From: Oscillibacter sp.
GTDB taxonomy: Bacteria; Bacillota; Clostridia; Oscillospirales; Oscillospiraceae
DNA: 20,747 nt
Direction: 5' to 3'
Assembly: GCA_022796315.1 (NCBI GenBank)
Contig: JAAWIL010000016.1
Span: forward strand, 1 to 20,747
Positions within the stretch are counted from its first letter, which is position 1. Each line of letters opens with the position of its first letter. The notes under the pieces are model-generated. The model did not search any database. It was given only the letters and a program-made list of their open reading frames with translations, and was not told where the DNA came from. This document shows, in pieces, positions 13,501-20,659 of this stretch. The translations under genes and the position numbers were made by a program.

Positions 13501-13730
13501 GCACCCCGCCAGGTGCGGTCATCCGTAATCCCCAAAAGGTAGTCCGTGGAGACATGGAAAAACTCCGCCAGCATAACCAGCTTTTCAAGGGTCGTCTCCC
13601 GCGTTCCAATTTCCATCGTGCAGATCGCTTTGTTGGAAACCCCTATGACTTCCCCCAACTGCTTCTGGCTGATCTTCGCTTCCTTCCGCAGCGCAGAAAG
13701 CCGCTGGGCAAATAAAATCTTTCGCTCCAT
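13464..13730 (-). CDS. XRE-family regulator, paralogue A, altered C-terminus
   Basis: 88 aa. The helix-turn-helix covers about residues 6-62 (FAQRLSALRKEAKISQKQLG, then VSNKAICTMEIGTRETTLEK). It is clearly a paralogue of the gene at 13819: both share RETTLEKLVxLAExFHVSTD and YLLGITDD. After TDD the two diverge; this one ends in about 18 Pro/Glu/Gly-rich residues encoded by, or next to, the paired-hairpin repeat, while paralogue B continues for about 40 residues of helical tail. The repeat has probably replaced the original end, leaving an intact DNA-binding domain. The ATG follows AAGAGG by five bases. Its own promoter carries an operator-like inverted repeat. Confidence 0.85.
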   Translation of the reverse strand: MERKILFAQRLSALRKEAKISQKQLGEVIGVSNKAICTMEIGTRETTLEKLVMLAEFFHVSTDYLLGITDDRTWRGAEVPEGEPSPPQ

Positions 13731-13755
13731 AAAAACCTCTTGCCATTTACGATTA

Positions 13756-13786
13756 GTAGATTATCATAGTATCTACAAAAAGTAAA
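13756..13786 (-). promoter_or_regulatory. Promoter and operator-like repeat of XRE paralogue A
   Basis: On the minus strand, TTTACT (13786-13781), 17 bases, TAATCT (13763-13758). GTAGAT and ATCTAC arms (13756-13761 and 13771-13776) form an inverted repeat over the -10 box, a likely autoregulatory site. Confidence 0.65.
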
Positions 13787-13818
13787 TATCCCGAAAGAAC
13801 CGGCCGCCGTGTCTTCCG

Positions 13819-14154
13819 TTATTCCTTCTTCTGCAGCTCCGCCAGCTGTTTCATCTGCTCCAGGGCGTACTTCTGAAATTCCGGCTTCAGGGATCTATAT
13901 AGGATCAACGCCTCCTCCGGCGGGTCTTCCCTCCGGCTGGGATCATCCGTAATCCCCAGAAGGTAGTCTGTAGAGACATGGAACACCTCCGCCAGCACAA
14001 CCAGCTTTTCAAGAGTCGTCTCCCGATTTCCCCGCTCCATCATGCTGATAGCGTTCGCACTCACTCCAATTTCTGCCGCCAGATCCTTCTGTTGCAGGTT
14101 TGCCTGCTTCCGGAGCTGGTGGAGCCGTTCACCAAAAAGAATCACATTGCTCAT
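13819..14154 (-). CDS. XRE-family regulator, paralogue B
   Basis: 111 aa. The start at 14154 is preferred to the in-frame ATG at 14169 because MSNVILFGERL aligns with the start of paralogue A and AAGAGG sits just before it in both. The helix-turn-helix spans about residues 6-62 (LRKQANLQQKDLAAEIGVSA, then AISMMERGNRETTLEK). The tail after ITDD contains EEALILYRSLKPEFQKYALE and ends in a Gln/Lys-rich helix, probably for dimerisation. It lies 88 bases upstream of paralogue A in the same direction. Its promoter overlaps that of the divergent 83-aa gene across a long imperfect palindrome. It most likely controls itself and that neighbour, which is inference from position. Confidence 0.9.
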   Translation of the reverse strand: MSNVILFGERLHQLRKQANLQQKDLAAEIGVSANAISMMERGNRETTLEKLVVLAEVFHVSTDYLLGITDDPSRREDPPEEALILYRSLKPEFQKYALEQMKQLAELQKKE

Positions 14155-14162
14155 ATACCCTC

Positions 14163-14191
14163 TTGACATTACACCGCTCGTGTATTATTAT
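14163..14191 (+). promoter_or_regulatory. Promoter of the 83-aa protein gene
   Basis: TTGACA (14163-14168), 17 bases, TATTAT (14186-14191). Its -10 box lies within the palindrome at 14180-14204 and beside the -10 box of the opposing promoter of XRE paralogue B. Confidence 0.8.
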
Positions 14192-14204
14192 AATTATACT
14201 ACAC
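14180..14204. promoter_or_regulatory. 25-bp imperfect palindrome, probable shared operator
   Basis: GTGTA and TACAC ends enclose an A/T-rich centre; about 20 of 25 positions are self-complementary. It covers the -10 boxes of both divergent promoters, so one bound XRE dimer could shut off both genes. Confidence 0.6.
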
Positions 14205-14221
14205 TCTACGTGATTTTGAAA
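14193..14221 (-). promoter_or_regulatory. Promoter of XRE paralogue B
   Basis: On the minus strand, TTTCAA (14221-14216), 17 bases, TATAAT (14198-14193). A perfect -10 with a weak -35, in face-to-face overlap with the promoter at 14163-14191. Confidence 0.65.
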
Positions 14222-14232
14222 GGAAGATTCTG

Positions 14233-14484
14233 ATGATTGACATTTTAGAAACCATTTACCACGATACCCCCCTGGATCTGCAGGTATTTTGCAGTCTGGA
14301 AAACCCCAGAACCCCGGAGGAGCGCAAGGTCTCTGTCCAGCTCCGCGCCGTCGATGAGAAGGTGGCGGAGGCGCTGCAGTCCGGCATTGAGGATCTGGCG
14401 GCCAGTCAGGCCGAGTACGCTTTTTACTCCGGCGTCCAGTTCGGCGCACGGCTGATGGCGCAGCTTCTGACGGACCGCTCATAG
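14233..14484 (+). CDS. Small protein of unknown function (83 aa), DUF6809-like
   Basis: 83 aa beginning MIDILETIYHDTPLDLQVF. It looks all-helical: a short N-terminal segment, a central acidic helix around VDEKVAEALQSGIEDL, and a C-terminal YAFYSGVQFGARLMAQLL. The last motif (F-x2-G-x2-x-GARLM) resembles the small Clostridia proteins I know as DUF6809; this is memory, not a search. AAGGAAG lies seven bases before the ATG. It is transcribed divergently from XRE paralogue B and its stop codon overlaps the recX stop by six bases on the opposite strand. It may be the target or partner of the regulator. Function unknown. Confidence 0.8.
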   Translation: MIDILETIYHDTPLDLQVFCSLENPRTPEERKVSVQLRAVDEKVAEALQSGIEDLAASQAEYAFYSGVQFGARLMAQLLTDRS

Positions 14485-15105
14485 GCCGTCCCCTTCCGGC
14501 GTCTCCCCCAGCCGGCCCCACGCCGTCCGGATCTCGCTCCAGGAGAACCCGCGGCGCAGCAGGGCGTTGGTCAGCCGCTGCCGCTCCTTCTGCTCCGGCT
14601 CCCGGCCCCGGAGTTTTCCGGCCAGAAAGGCGTCAACCTGTTCCGCCGCCTCCGGCAGTTCCTCCAGGGCCTCCTCCCAGAGATCTCTGGGAACGCCCTT
14701 CTCCCGCAGCTTCTCCCGGACCCAGGCGGGACCGTAGCCCATCTGGCCGTAGTGCCGTGCCAGCGCCGCCGCGTAGTCCGCGTCGTTCAGCGCGCCGATG
14801 GCCTCCATCCACTCCGCGGCATACCGGGCCTCCGCCTGGGAGGCCCCCTTCTCCTGGAGCTTCCGCTCCAGCGCCGCCCGGCTCATGGCCCGCCGGCCGA
14901 TGAGGTCCGCCGCTTTTCCCTTCATATCGGAGATCCCCGCGGCCTCTTTCATCCGCTCCAGGGTCTCCTCCTCCAACTGGTCCCCTGGCCGGAGACCGAA
15001 ATCCAGCAGCTCCTGCTCCGTGATTTTCAGGCACGCGCCGTCCTCTAGAAAGACCAGCACCCGCCCCCGCTTGTGCTTGGAGGGCTCAATGCGCTCAATC
15101 CGCAT
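14479..15105 (-). CDS. recX: Regulatory protein RecX
   Basis: 208 aa, typical length. RecX binds RecA filaments and modulates recombination and the SOS response. The protein has the tandem three-helix repeats of the family: SRAALERKLQEKGASQAEAR at about residues 74-93, ALNDADYAAALARHYGQMGY, and the VREKLREKGVPRD block. The start at 15105 places the ATG 11 bases inside the end of recA (ATGCGGATTGA), a coupled overlap; an upstream in-frame ATG at 15159 lies deeper in recA and is rejected. Its 3' end overlaps the convergent 83-aa gene by six bases, leaving no room for its own terminator. Confidence 0.95.
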   Translation of the reverse strand: MRIERIEPSKHKRGRVLVFLEDGACLKITEQELLDFGLRPGDQLEEETLERMKEAAGISDMKGKAADLIGRRAMSRAALERKLQEKGASQAEARYAAEWMEAIGALNDADYAAALARHYGQMGYGPAWVREKLREKGVPRDLWEEALEELPEAAEQVDAFLAGKLRGREPEQKERQRLTNALLRRGFSWSEIRTAWGRLGETPEGDGL

Positions 15106-16201
15106 CGTCAAAGTCTTCGGCGCTGACGTCCACCGCCCGGCCGGCGGCCTTGGCGGCAATGCGGGCCTGGTTGCTCAGGAGCTTGTCGAAGTTGGCCCGG
15201 ATGTCCTTTTCCAGCTGTTCGGCAACCTCCGGGTTCTCTGCCAGGTACTTCTTCGCGGCATCCCGGCCCTGGCCGATGCGGGTCTCCCCCATGGAGAACC
15301 AGGACCCGGCCTTCTGCACCAGATCCAGCTTGACCCCCAGATCGACCAGCTCGCCCAGGCGGGCGATGCCCTCGCCGTACATGATGTCAAACTCCGCCTC
15401 CCGGAAGGGGGGCGCTACTTTATTCTTTACCACCTTGGCCCGGGTGCGGCTGCCCACCACCTCGCCGCCGTTTTTCAGCGCCTCAACCCGGCGCACGTCG
15501 ATGCGGACAGAGGAGTAGAACTTCAGGGCGCGTCCGCCGGTGGTGACCTCCGGGTTGCCGTACATCACGCCCACCTTTTCCCGGAGCTGGTTGATGAAAA
15601 TCACAATCGTGTTGGTCTTGCCGATGGCGCCGGTGAGCTTCCGCAGGGCCTGGCTCATAAGCCGGGCCTGGAGACCCACGTAGCTGTCGCCCATCTCGCC
15701 CTCGATCTCCGCCCGGGGCACCAGGGCCGCCACGGAGTCCACCACGATGACGTCAATGGCTCCTGAACGGACCAGCGCCTCGGTAATCTCCAGGGCCTGC
15801 TCGCCGGTATCCGGCTGGGAGATCAGCATCTCCTCCACCTTGACCCCCAGGGCCCTGGCATAGGTGGGGTCCAGGGCGTGCTCCGCGTCCACAAAGGCCA
15901 CCTCGCCGCCCGCCTTCTGGGCCTCGGCCACCACATGAAGGGCCAGGGTCGTCTTACCGGAGGACTCCGGCCCGTAGATCTCGATGATCCGCCCCTTGGG
16001 CAGTCCCCCGATGCCCAGGGCCACGTCCAGGGCCAGGGAGCCCGTTGGGATGTAGTCCACGTTCATCTTGGTCTGGTCTCCAAACCGCATGATGGAGCCC
16101 TTGCCGTAGGCCTTCTCAATCTGGGCCATGGCTGTTTCAATCGCCCGCTTCTTGTCGTCCGCCGGCGCCGCGCTGGGCAGCGGTCCTTTCTCCTTTGCCA
16201 T
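15095..16201 (-). CDS. recA: Recombinase RecA
   Basis: 368 aa, normal for a Firmicute. It forms ATP-dependent filaments on single-stranded DNA for strand exchange and triggers LexA self-cleavage. Walker A is GPESSGKT at 77-84, Walker B VIVVDSVAAL follows near 140, the MAW-type FINQLREKVG and loop NPEVTTGGRALKFYSS lie near 205-235, and the C-terminus is acidic. The ATG has GGAGGAG six bases upstream. No clear promoter and no SOS box of the GAACnnnnGTTC type is visible just in front of it; the nearest good promoter is upstream of DUF1385, and it may be read with prmC. recX follows with overlap. Confidence 0.99.
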   Translation of the reverse strand: MAKEKGPLPSAAPADDKKRAIETAMAQIEKAYGKGSIMRFGDQTKMNVDYIPTGSLALDVALGIGGLPKGRIIEIYGPESSGKTTLALHVVAEAQKAGGEVAFVDAEHALDPTYARALGVKVEEMLISQPDTGEQALEITEALVRSGAIDVIVVDSVAALVPRAEIEGEMGDSYVGLQARLMSQALRKLTGAIGKTNTIVIFINQLREKVGVMYGNPEVTTGGRALKFYSSVRIDVRRVEALKNGGEVVGSRTRAKVVKNKVAPPFREAEFDIMYGEGIARLGELVDLGVKLDLVQKAGSWFSMGETRIGQGRDAAKKYLAENPEVAEQLEKDIRANFDKLLSNQARIAAKAAGRAVDVSAEDFDDAD

Positions 16202-16240
16202 AGGTATCTCCTCCGTATACGATGTAAATTCAATGCGCGC

Positions 16241-16378
16241 TCATTGTCCGGCCTCCCGCCGTCCCGAATGCCGCGCGTCTGTTTTCCCGCGATGCCGTTC
16301 CGCAGCGGCCAAGCCGCAGATACCGGCGGAGAGGGACATCAGCACCGCCGCCAGACGTCCCGGCAGCGTTCTCCTCAT
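16241..16378 (-). CDS. Possible small membrane or secreted peptide (45 aa)
   Basis: 45 aa starting MRRTLPGRLAAVLMSLSAGI. Basic residues precede a hydrophobic stretch (about 8-25), like a signal anchor, followed by a very basic tail. The ATG overlaps the prmC stop as ATGA, with GGAGAGG just upstream, and the ORF fills most of the prmC-recA gap, ending 39 bases before recA. These features favour real translation, but GC-rich sequence makes chance frames common and no family is recognised. It could instead be untranslated leader. Confidence 0.4.
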   Translation of the reverse strand: MRRTLPGRLAAVLMSLSAGICGLAAAERHRGKTDARHSGRREAGQ

Positions 16379-17241
16379 ACCTCTCCGTACAGCGTTCCAA
16401 ACACCACCCGGGGAATGCCATGCAGGTCCTTGACCACCTGGATCTCGCCAAAGCCCTGGACCCGCATGATCCGCAGCACAGCGTCCGCCTGGCCAATTCC
16501 CACCTCGAAGTACAGCCGCCCGCCGGGGCGCAGCACCTCCCGCCACAGCTCCGAGATCAGGCGGTAGAACACCAGGCCGTCCGCGCCGCCGTCCAGGGCC
16601 AGACGGGGCTCATAGTCCCGGACCGACTCCTCCAGGTCCGCCAGGTCCGCCGTGGGAATGTAGGGCGGGTTGGACACGATGCAGTCAAACTCCCCCAGGC
16701 TCCGGTCCGGGCGCTCCCTGGCGTCGGTGCGGATGGGCACCACCCGGCCGGAGAGGCTGTTGCGGCGGATATTCTGCCGGCAAATTTTCAGCGCCTCTTC
16801 GGACAGCTCCCCCAGCACCACCCGGCTCCGGGACACCTGGGCGGCCACCGCCAGACCCACACAGCCGCTGCCGGCGCAGAGATCCAGCACCCGGCAGCTC
16901 TCCAGCGTCCGCAGGTACCCAATCGCCTGCTCCGCCAGCACCTCCGTGTCCGGCCGGGGAATCAGCACCGCCGGGGAGATGTCCAGGGGCAGTCCGTAGA
17001 ACTCCCACTCCCCAATGAGGTAGGCCACCGGCTCCCCCCGCAGGTGCCGCTCCACCAGATCCCGCACCCGCCGCTCCAGCTCCGGAGAGGCGTAGAGACT
17101 GCCGTCTCGCTGAAGCTCCTCCCGGCTCTTGCCGGTGCCGAAGCACACCAGCTCCCGGGCCTCCAGGGTGGCGGCCTCCACGCCGGAGGACCGCAGCTGC
17201 TGGCGGATATCTAAATACAAATTGTTATATGTGATCGCCAT
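16375..17241 (-). CDS. prmC: Release factor glutamine methyltransferase
   Basis: 288 aa, typical. It methylates the Gln of the GGQ motif in release factors RF1 and RF2. The N-terminal helical domain (1-80) binds the release factor; the Rossmann-type methyltransferase follows, with IPRPDTE (94-100), the SAM loop VLDLCAGSGCVGLA (118-131) and the catalytic NPPY (191-194). GGAGG lies 13 bases before the ATG, rather far, but no better start is seen. DUF1385 is 66 bases upstream, a pairing common in Clostridia, though here prfA does not follow; a 45-aa ORF and recA do. Confidence 0.97.
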   Translation of the reverse strand: MAITYNNLYLDIRQQLRSSGVEAATLEARELVCFGTGKSREELQRDGSLYASPELERRVRDLVERHLRGEPVAYLIGEWEFYGLPLDISPAVLIPRPDTEVLAEQAIGYLRTLESCRVLDLCAGSGCVGLAVAAQVSRSRVVLGELSEEALKICRQNIRRNSLSGRVVPIRTDARERPDRSLGEFDCIVSNPPYIPTADLADLEESVRDYEPRLALDGGADGLVFYRLISELWREVLRPGGRLYFEVGIGQADAVLRIMRVQGFGEIQVVKDLHGIPRVVFGTLYGEV

Positions 17242-17307
17242 AATACGTTCTGTTCCTCCGAAAGGGGATAAATTCCCTGTTCCAGGGGGCGTTGGGGCCA
17301 GGGGGAC

Positions 17308-18282
17308 TCACCAGGCGTCCTTCCCCTTCTCCTCCGGCAGGACCAGCTCCATCGCCCGGATGGCGCACTCGATCATGCCGTCCTCCGGCTCGTTGGTGGT
17401 GAAATTCTGGAGCCACATGCCGGGGGCCGTCAGGAGCTTCGCGAGGCCGTTGTCCTGGACATGCCGCCCCACCCAGCGGTTGAACTCATAGGTCACGCCC
17501 ACCACCAGCGGCAGCAGCAGCAGGTGTACCGCCGTCCGCAGCCAGACGTTGGTGATGGGCCAGATGCCGAACACCACGCTGGAGAACAGGATGGACACAA
17601 AGATCACCACAAAGAGGAAGCTGGTGCCGCACCGGGGATGGTGCCGGGGCTGGATACGGACATTCTCCACCGTCAGCGGCAGTCCCGCCTCATAGCAGAA
17701 AATCGTCTTGTGCTCCGCCCCGTGGTACTGAAACACCCGGTAGATGTCCTTCTGCTTGGAACAAAAAATCAGGTAAACCAGAAAGATGACAATCTTCAAA
17801 AGGCCCTCCACCAGATTGCGCCCCCACATGGGGAAATCGGGAACGAGGTACAGCAGCCCGCCGGTGAGAAAGGTGGGCAGCACCATGAAGAGGAACACGC
17901 TGAGCCCCACCCCCAGCACCACCGCCAGAGTCACCACGGCGCTCTCCAGCTTCTTGCTGCTCAGGTGCTTCTCCAGCCACAGCTCAAATTTGGAGGGCTG
18001 GGCCGCCTCCTCCTCGGGGTAGAAATCCGCGGAGTACATCAGGGCCTTCACGCCGCTGACCATGGCCCCCAGGAAGTTCACCGTCCCCCGCACCAGCGGC
18101 AGGCCCAGAATGGGATAGCGGTCCTTGATGAACTTCAGCTCCTCCGTTTTCTCTACCAGGTTTCCCTCCTGATCCCGGACCACAATGGCCTGCTTCTCCG
18201 GGCCGCGCATCAAAATGCCCTCGATCAGCGCCTGCCCGCCGATGCTGGTGCGGAAGGCGCAGGATTTCTTCTCTTCTGCCAT
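17308..18282 (-). CDS. DUF1385 membrane protein (YqhQ-like)
   Basis: 324 aa. The N-terminal signature GGQALIEGILMRGP (15-28) defines the family. About four membrane helices are predicted (113-137, 160-175, 220-240, 249-266). Conserved YHGAEHK (186-192) and HPRCGTSFL (215-223) carry His and Cys that could bind a metal, which is inference. AAAGGAAA precedes the ATG. It is the first gene downstream of a consensus promoter at 18314-18342 and probably heads a transcript with prmC and perhaps recA-recX. Biochemical function is unknown for the family. Confidence 0.92.
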   Translation of the reverse strand: MAEEKKSCAFRTSIGGQALIEGILMRGPEKQAIVVRDQEGNLVEKTEELKFIKDRYPILGLPLVRGTVNFLGAMVSGVKALMYSADFYPEEEAAQPSKFELWLEKHLSSKKLESAVVTLAVVLGVGLSVFLFMVLPTFLTGGLLYLVPDFPMWGRNLVEGLLKIVIFLVYLIFCSKQKDIYRVFQYHGAEHKTIFCYEAGLPLTVENVRIQPRHHPRCGTSFLFVVIFVSILFSSVVFGIWPITNVWLRTAVHLLLLPLVVGVTYEFNRWVGRHVQDNGLAKLLTAPGMWLQNFTTNEPEDGMIECAIRAMELVLPEEKGKDAW

Positions 18283-18313
18283 GGAATTTCCTTTCTATTG
18301 TGCTGTCGGTCTC

Positions 18314-18342
18314 ATCATACCAAACTCTTCGCGGAAAGTCAA
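18314..18342 (-). promoter_or_regulatory. Promoter of DUF1385-prmC (possibly through recA-recX)
   Basis: On the minus strand, TTGACT (18342-18337), 17 bases, TATGAT (18319-18314). A LexA-like GAACGTTTGTTT overlaps the upstream edge of the -35 box (18352-18341). The HK gene ends 70 bases upstream with no obvious terminator in between. Confidence 0.85.
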
Positions 18343-18352
18343 ACAAACGTTC
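18341..18352 (-). promoter_or_regulatory. Possible LexA (SOS) box
   Basis: GAACGTTTGTTT fits the half-sites of the Gram-positive pattern GAACnnnnGTTY, though the outer bases of the Bacillus consensus are not matched. It overlaps the -35 box, a position where LexA would repress. Chance occurrence is possible. Confidence 0.35.
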
Positions 18353-18412
18353 TGTAGATATAGCGTCAACCCGGTCCGCCACTCCCGTTTCACGGCATCC
18401 GGCTCCCCGCTT

Positions 18413-19858
18413 TTACGAGGGCTGAATGGGCAGCCGGATGGTCACCACGGCGCCGCTGTCTCCGTCGGCGGCGTTGCCAATGAGAAACGCGCCGCCATGG
18501 AGGCCCACAATCTCGTCGCACACTGCCAGGCCGATGCCGCTGCCTCTGGCCTTGGAGGTGCCCTTGTAGAATTTCTGCTTGACAAAGGGCAGCTCCGCCT
18601 CCGGGATGCCGGGGCCGTAGTCCCGGACCCGGACCACCTGGGCGTCCCCCTCCTGGGCGATGGAGGCGGTGATCCGCCCGCCCGCGCCGCCGTGCTTGGC
18701 GGCGTTGTCCAGCACGTTGCAAAAGACCTGCTTCAGCCGCTCCGGGTCCCCGGAGATGGGGGGCAGCTCCTCCCCCAGCGCCTTATACTGCAGCTCGATG
18801 CCCTCCTGCCGGAAGAGCTCCCGGTAGGTGAAAATGGCGTCCTCAAACTCCGCCTGGAGATCCATCTGCTCCAGGCGAAGGGTGAAGCGGCCGTCCTGCA
18901 TCTTGGAGAACTCCAGCAGCTCCTCCACCATGGTGGAGAGGCGCCGGGACTCGTTCAGAATGATCCGGATTCCCCGGCGCAGCTGTCCGGGGTCCCCGGT
19001 GGGGTCCTCCAGAATTGTCTCGCCCCAGCCGTTGATGGCGGTCAGAGGCGTCCGCAGCTCGTGGGACACGGAGGAGATGAACTCCGTCTGCATCTTCTCG
19101 TTCTGGCCGATTTTCAGGGACATGCTGTTGATGCTGTCCACCAGCTGTCCCAGCTCGTCGGCGTAATGCTTTTCAATCCGGAAGCCGTAGCTCCCGGCGG
19201 AGATCCGCTTGGCGGCCTCCGTCACCACCGCCACCGGCTCCACCACGCTGTTGATAAAGATCAGGTTGGCGATGATGACCATTCCCATGCACAGCAGCGC
19301 GATCAAAATCACGACCAGCACCGCCAGCATGATCTGCCGGTCCACCACCCGCAGGGCCGTGACGAACCGCAGCACCCCCACCACCCGGCCGTTGGAGGTC
19401 AGGGGGTGGGAGACCGCCATGATCTTCTCCCCGGTCTCCGGGTCCCGGCCCTGGAAGGGCGCCATGCGGTTCTCCTCCTGGGCCTGGCTGATGTCCGCGG
19501 TGCCGGGGATGGTGCCCGCCGTCAGTCCGGAGGTGGACACCTGAATCCGGCCGCTGCTGCTGATGAACTGCATCTCAATACAGTTCTTATCCTCAAAGGA
19601 CTCGGCGGAGCGGACGGCCATCTGGTAGTAGCTGTTGTAGCCGCCGCTCATGAAGTACTCGTTGAAGGAGTTGGCCACCGCCTGGGCCCGGGTCTCCAGG
19701 CCCTTCTGCATGGTGCCGTAATAGTAGTTGTAAATACCGGTGGAGAACAGCACCACCAGCAGTCCCAGCAGCAGGAGGACCGGCATTACGGTGTTGAACA
19801 GCCACCGCTGCCGCAGGCCCCGCAGCCGCAGGGCGTGCCAACGCTTTTCCAGATCCAC
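18413..19858 (-). CDS. Sensor histidine kinase
   Basis: 481 aa, membrane-bound. TM1 is about residues 24-41, an extracytoplasmic sensor region 42-175, TM2 176-203, then HAMP (204-258), the dimerisation/phosphoacceptor helix SHELRTPL with H266, and the HATPase domain with N-box VFCNVLDNAAKHG, G1 DYGPGIP, F-box-like FVKQKFYKG and G2 GSGIGLAVC. Start is GTG with GAGGAGG seven bases upstream. The EcsC-family gene ends 16 bases before it, and an OmpR-type response regulator ends upstream of that, so the cognate pair flanks EcsC. The sensed signal is unknown. Confidence 0.96.
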   Translation of the reverse strand: MDLEKRWHALRLRGLRQRWLFNTVMPVLLLLGLLVVLFSTGIYNYYYGTMQKGLETRAQAVANSFNEYFMSGGYNSYYQMAVRSAESFEDKNCIEMQFISSSGRIQVSTSGLTAGTIPGTADISQAQEENRMAPFQGRDPETGEKIMAVSHPLTSNGRVVGVLRFVTALRVVDRQIMLAVLVVILIALLCMGMVIIANLIFINSVVEPVAVVTEAAKRISAGSYGFRIEKHYADELGQLVDSINSMSLKIGQNEKMQTEFISSVSHELRTPLTAINGWGETILEDPTGDPGQLRRGIRIILNESRRLSTMVEELLEFSKMQDGRFTLRLEQMDLQAEFEDAIFTYRELFRQEGIELQYKALGEELPPISGDPERLKQVFCNVLDNAAKHGGAGGRITASIAQEGDAQVVRVRDYGPGIPEAELPFVKQKFYKGTSKARGSGIGLAVCDEIVGLHGGAFLIGNAADGDSGAVVTIRLPIQPS

Positions 19859-19874
19859 GGAGCCGCCTCCTCTC

Positions 19875-20624
19875 TCACTCCGCCGCCTGACGGCGGCAAA
19901 TCAAAAATCGTTTCTCGTATTTGATGGCGGCGTACCGCTGGACCCGCCGGAGGCACACCGCATCCCCCAGGCCGCCGATGGCGCCCGCCACGGGCACACT
20001 CTGGAGCGCCTTGCCGTATAGCATGACCTCCGACAACTTCCGGGCGGTCTCGCTGATCTGAGTCTCCAAGTCCGCCGGTGTTTGCCAGACGCCGGTCTGG
20101 GCATAGCCGTCCAGCTCCCGGCTCCGGGTCTCCAGCTCCCCGCCATAGGACAACGCGGCCTCAATGATCCGCAGGGCGTAGATCCGCTCCGTCTCCTCCC
20201 GGCAGGAGAAGCCGAAGCTGGCCGCTGTCTCATAGACGCTTTTCAGCAGCACAGCGGCAAAGAGAGGCACGTCCGGCAAGGCGATGCCCAGCAGGCCCAT
20301 GCCCATCCCCACCGTACCGGAAAACGCCGCGCTGCCCCAGCCGGCCCGGCCCGCCGTTCTGGAGAAGGCCCGGAGGCGTTTCCGGTCCTCCCGCAGTCCG
20401 GCAGCGTACGCCTGGACCTGATAGGTCTGGAGACGGCGGTCCTCCCCGCTTACCTGGCAGATAAAACCGCTGCCCTTGTCAAACACCAGTCCCTGGGCCT
20501 TGGCAAAGGCCTTCCGGAGGGTCTCGATCAGCTTCTCCGGGACGATCTCCGCCGCTTTTCGGTCCACGGGGGACTCCCGCCGCTCCGCGTACTGCCGGAG
20601 GAAGCGCTGCTCCCGGCTCCACAC
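19875..20624 (-). CDS. EcsC-family protein
   Basis: 249 aa from a GTG with GGGAG nine bases upstream. The start is uncertain: an in-frame ATG at 20732 would overlap the preceding gene by 73 bases, and a CTG overlapping that gene's stop (20663) would keep the SAWEREFRAVWS segment. Recognisable EcsC features are IVPEKLIETLRKAFAKAQGL near the N-terminus, a Gly-rich hydrophobic stretch GTVGMGMGLLGIALPDVPLF, and GKALQSVPVAGAIGGLGD near the C-terminus. The domain's biochemical role is poorly known; B. subtilis EcsC is encoded with an ABC transporter. Here it lies between a response regulator and a histidine kinase, suggesting a link to envelope signalling. Confidence 0.85.
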   Translation of the reverse strand: MWSREQRFLRQYAERRESPVDRKAAEIVPEKLIETLRKAFAKAQGLVFDKGSGFICQVSGEDRRLQTYQVQAYAAGLREDRKRLRAFSRTAGRAGWGSAAFSGTVGMGMGLLGIALPDVPLFAAVLLKSVYETAASFGFSCREETERIYALRIIEAALSYGGELETRSRELDGYAQTGVWQTPADLETQISETARKLSEVMLYGKALQSVPVAGAIGGLGDAVCLRRVQRYAAIKYEKRFLICRRQAAE

Positions 20625-20659
20625 CGCCCGGAACTCCCGCTCCCAGGCAGACCCTCCGC

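Noticed and set aside
12958..13542. 194-codon plus-strand frame in the spacer after rimO
   Set aside because: It covers repeats and the XRE gene end on the other strand; a product of GC-rich spacer sequence.
16202..16240. Separate recA promoter or SOS box
   Set aside because: No -35/-10 pair with acceptable spacing and no GAACnnnnGTTC-type site could be found directly in front of recA.
18185..19924. 579-codon plus-strand frame antisense to the histidine kinase
   Set aside because: Shadow of a well-supported kinase and of the DUF1385 promoter region.
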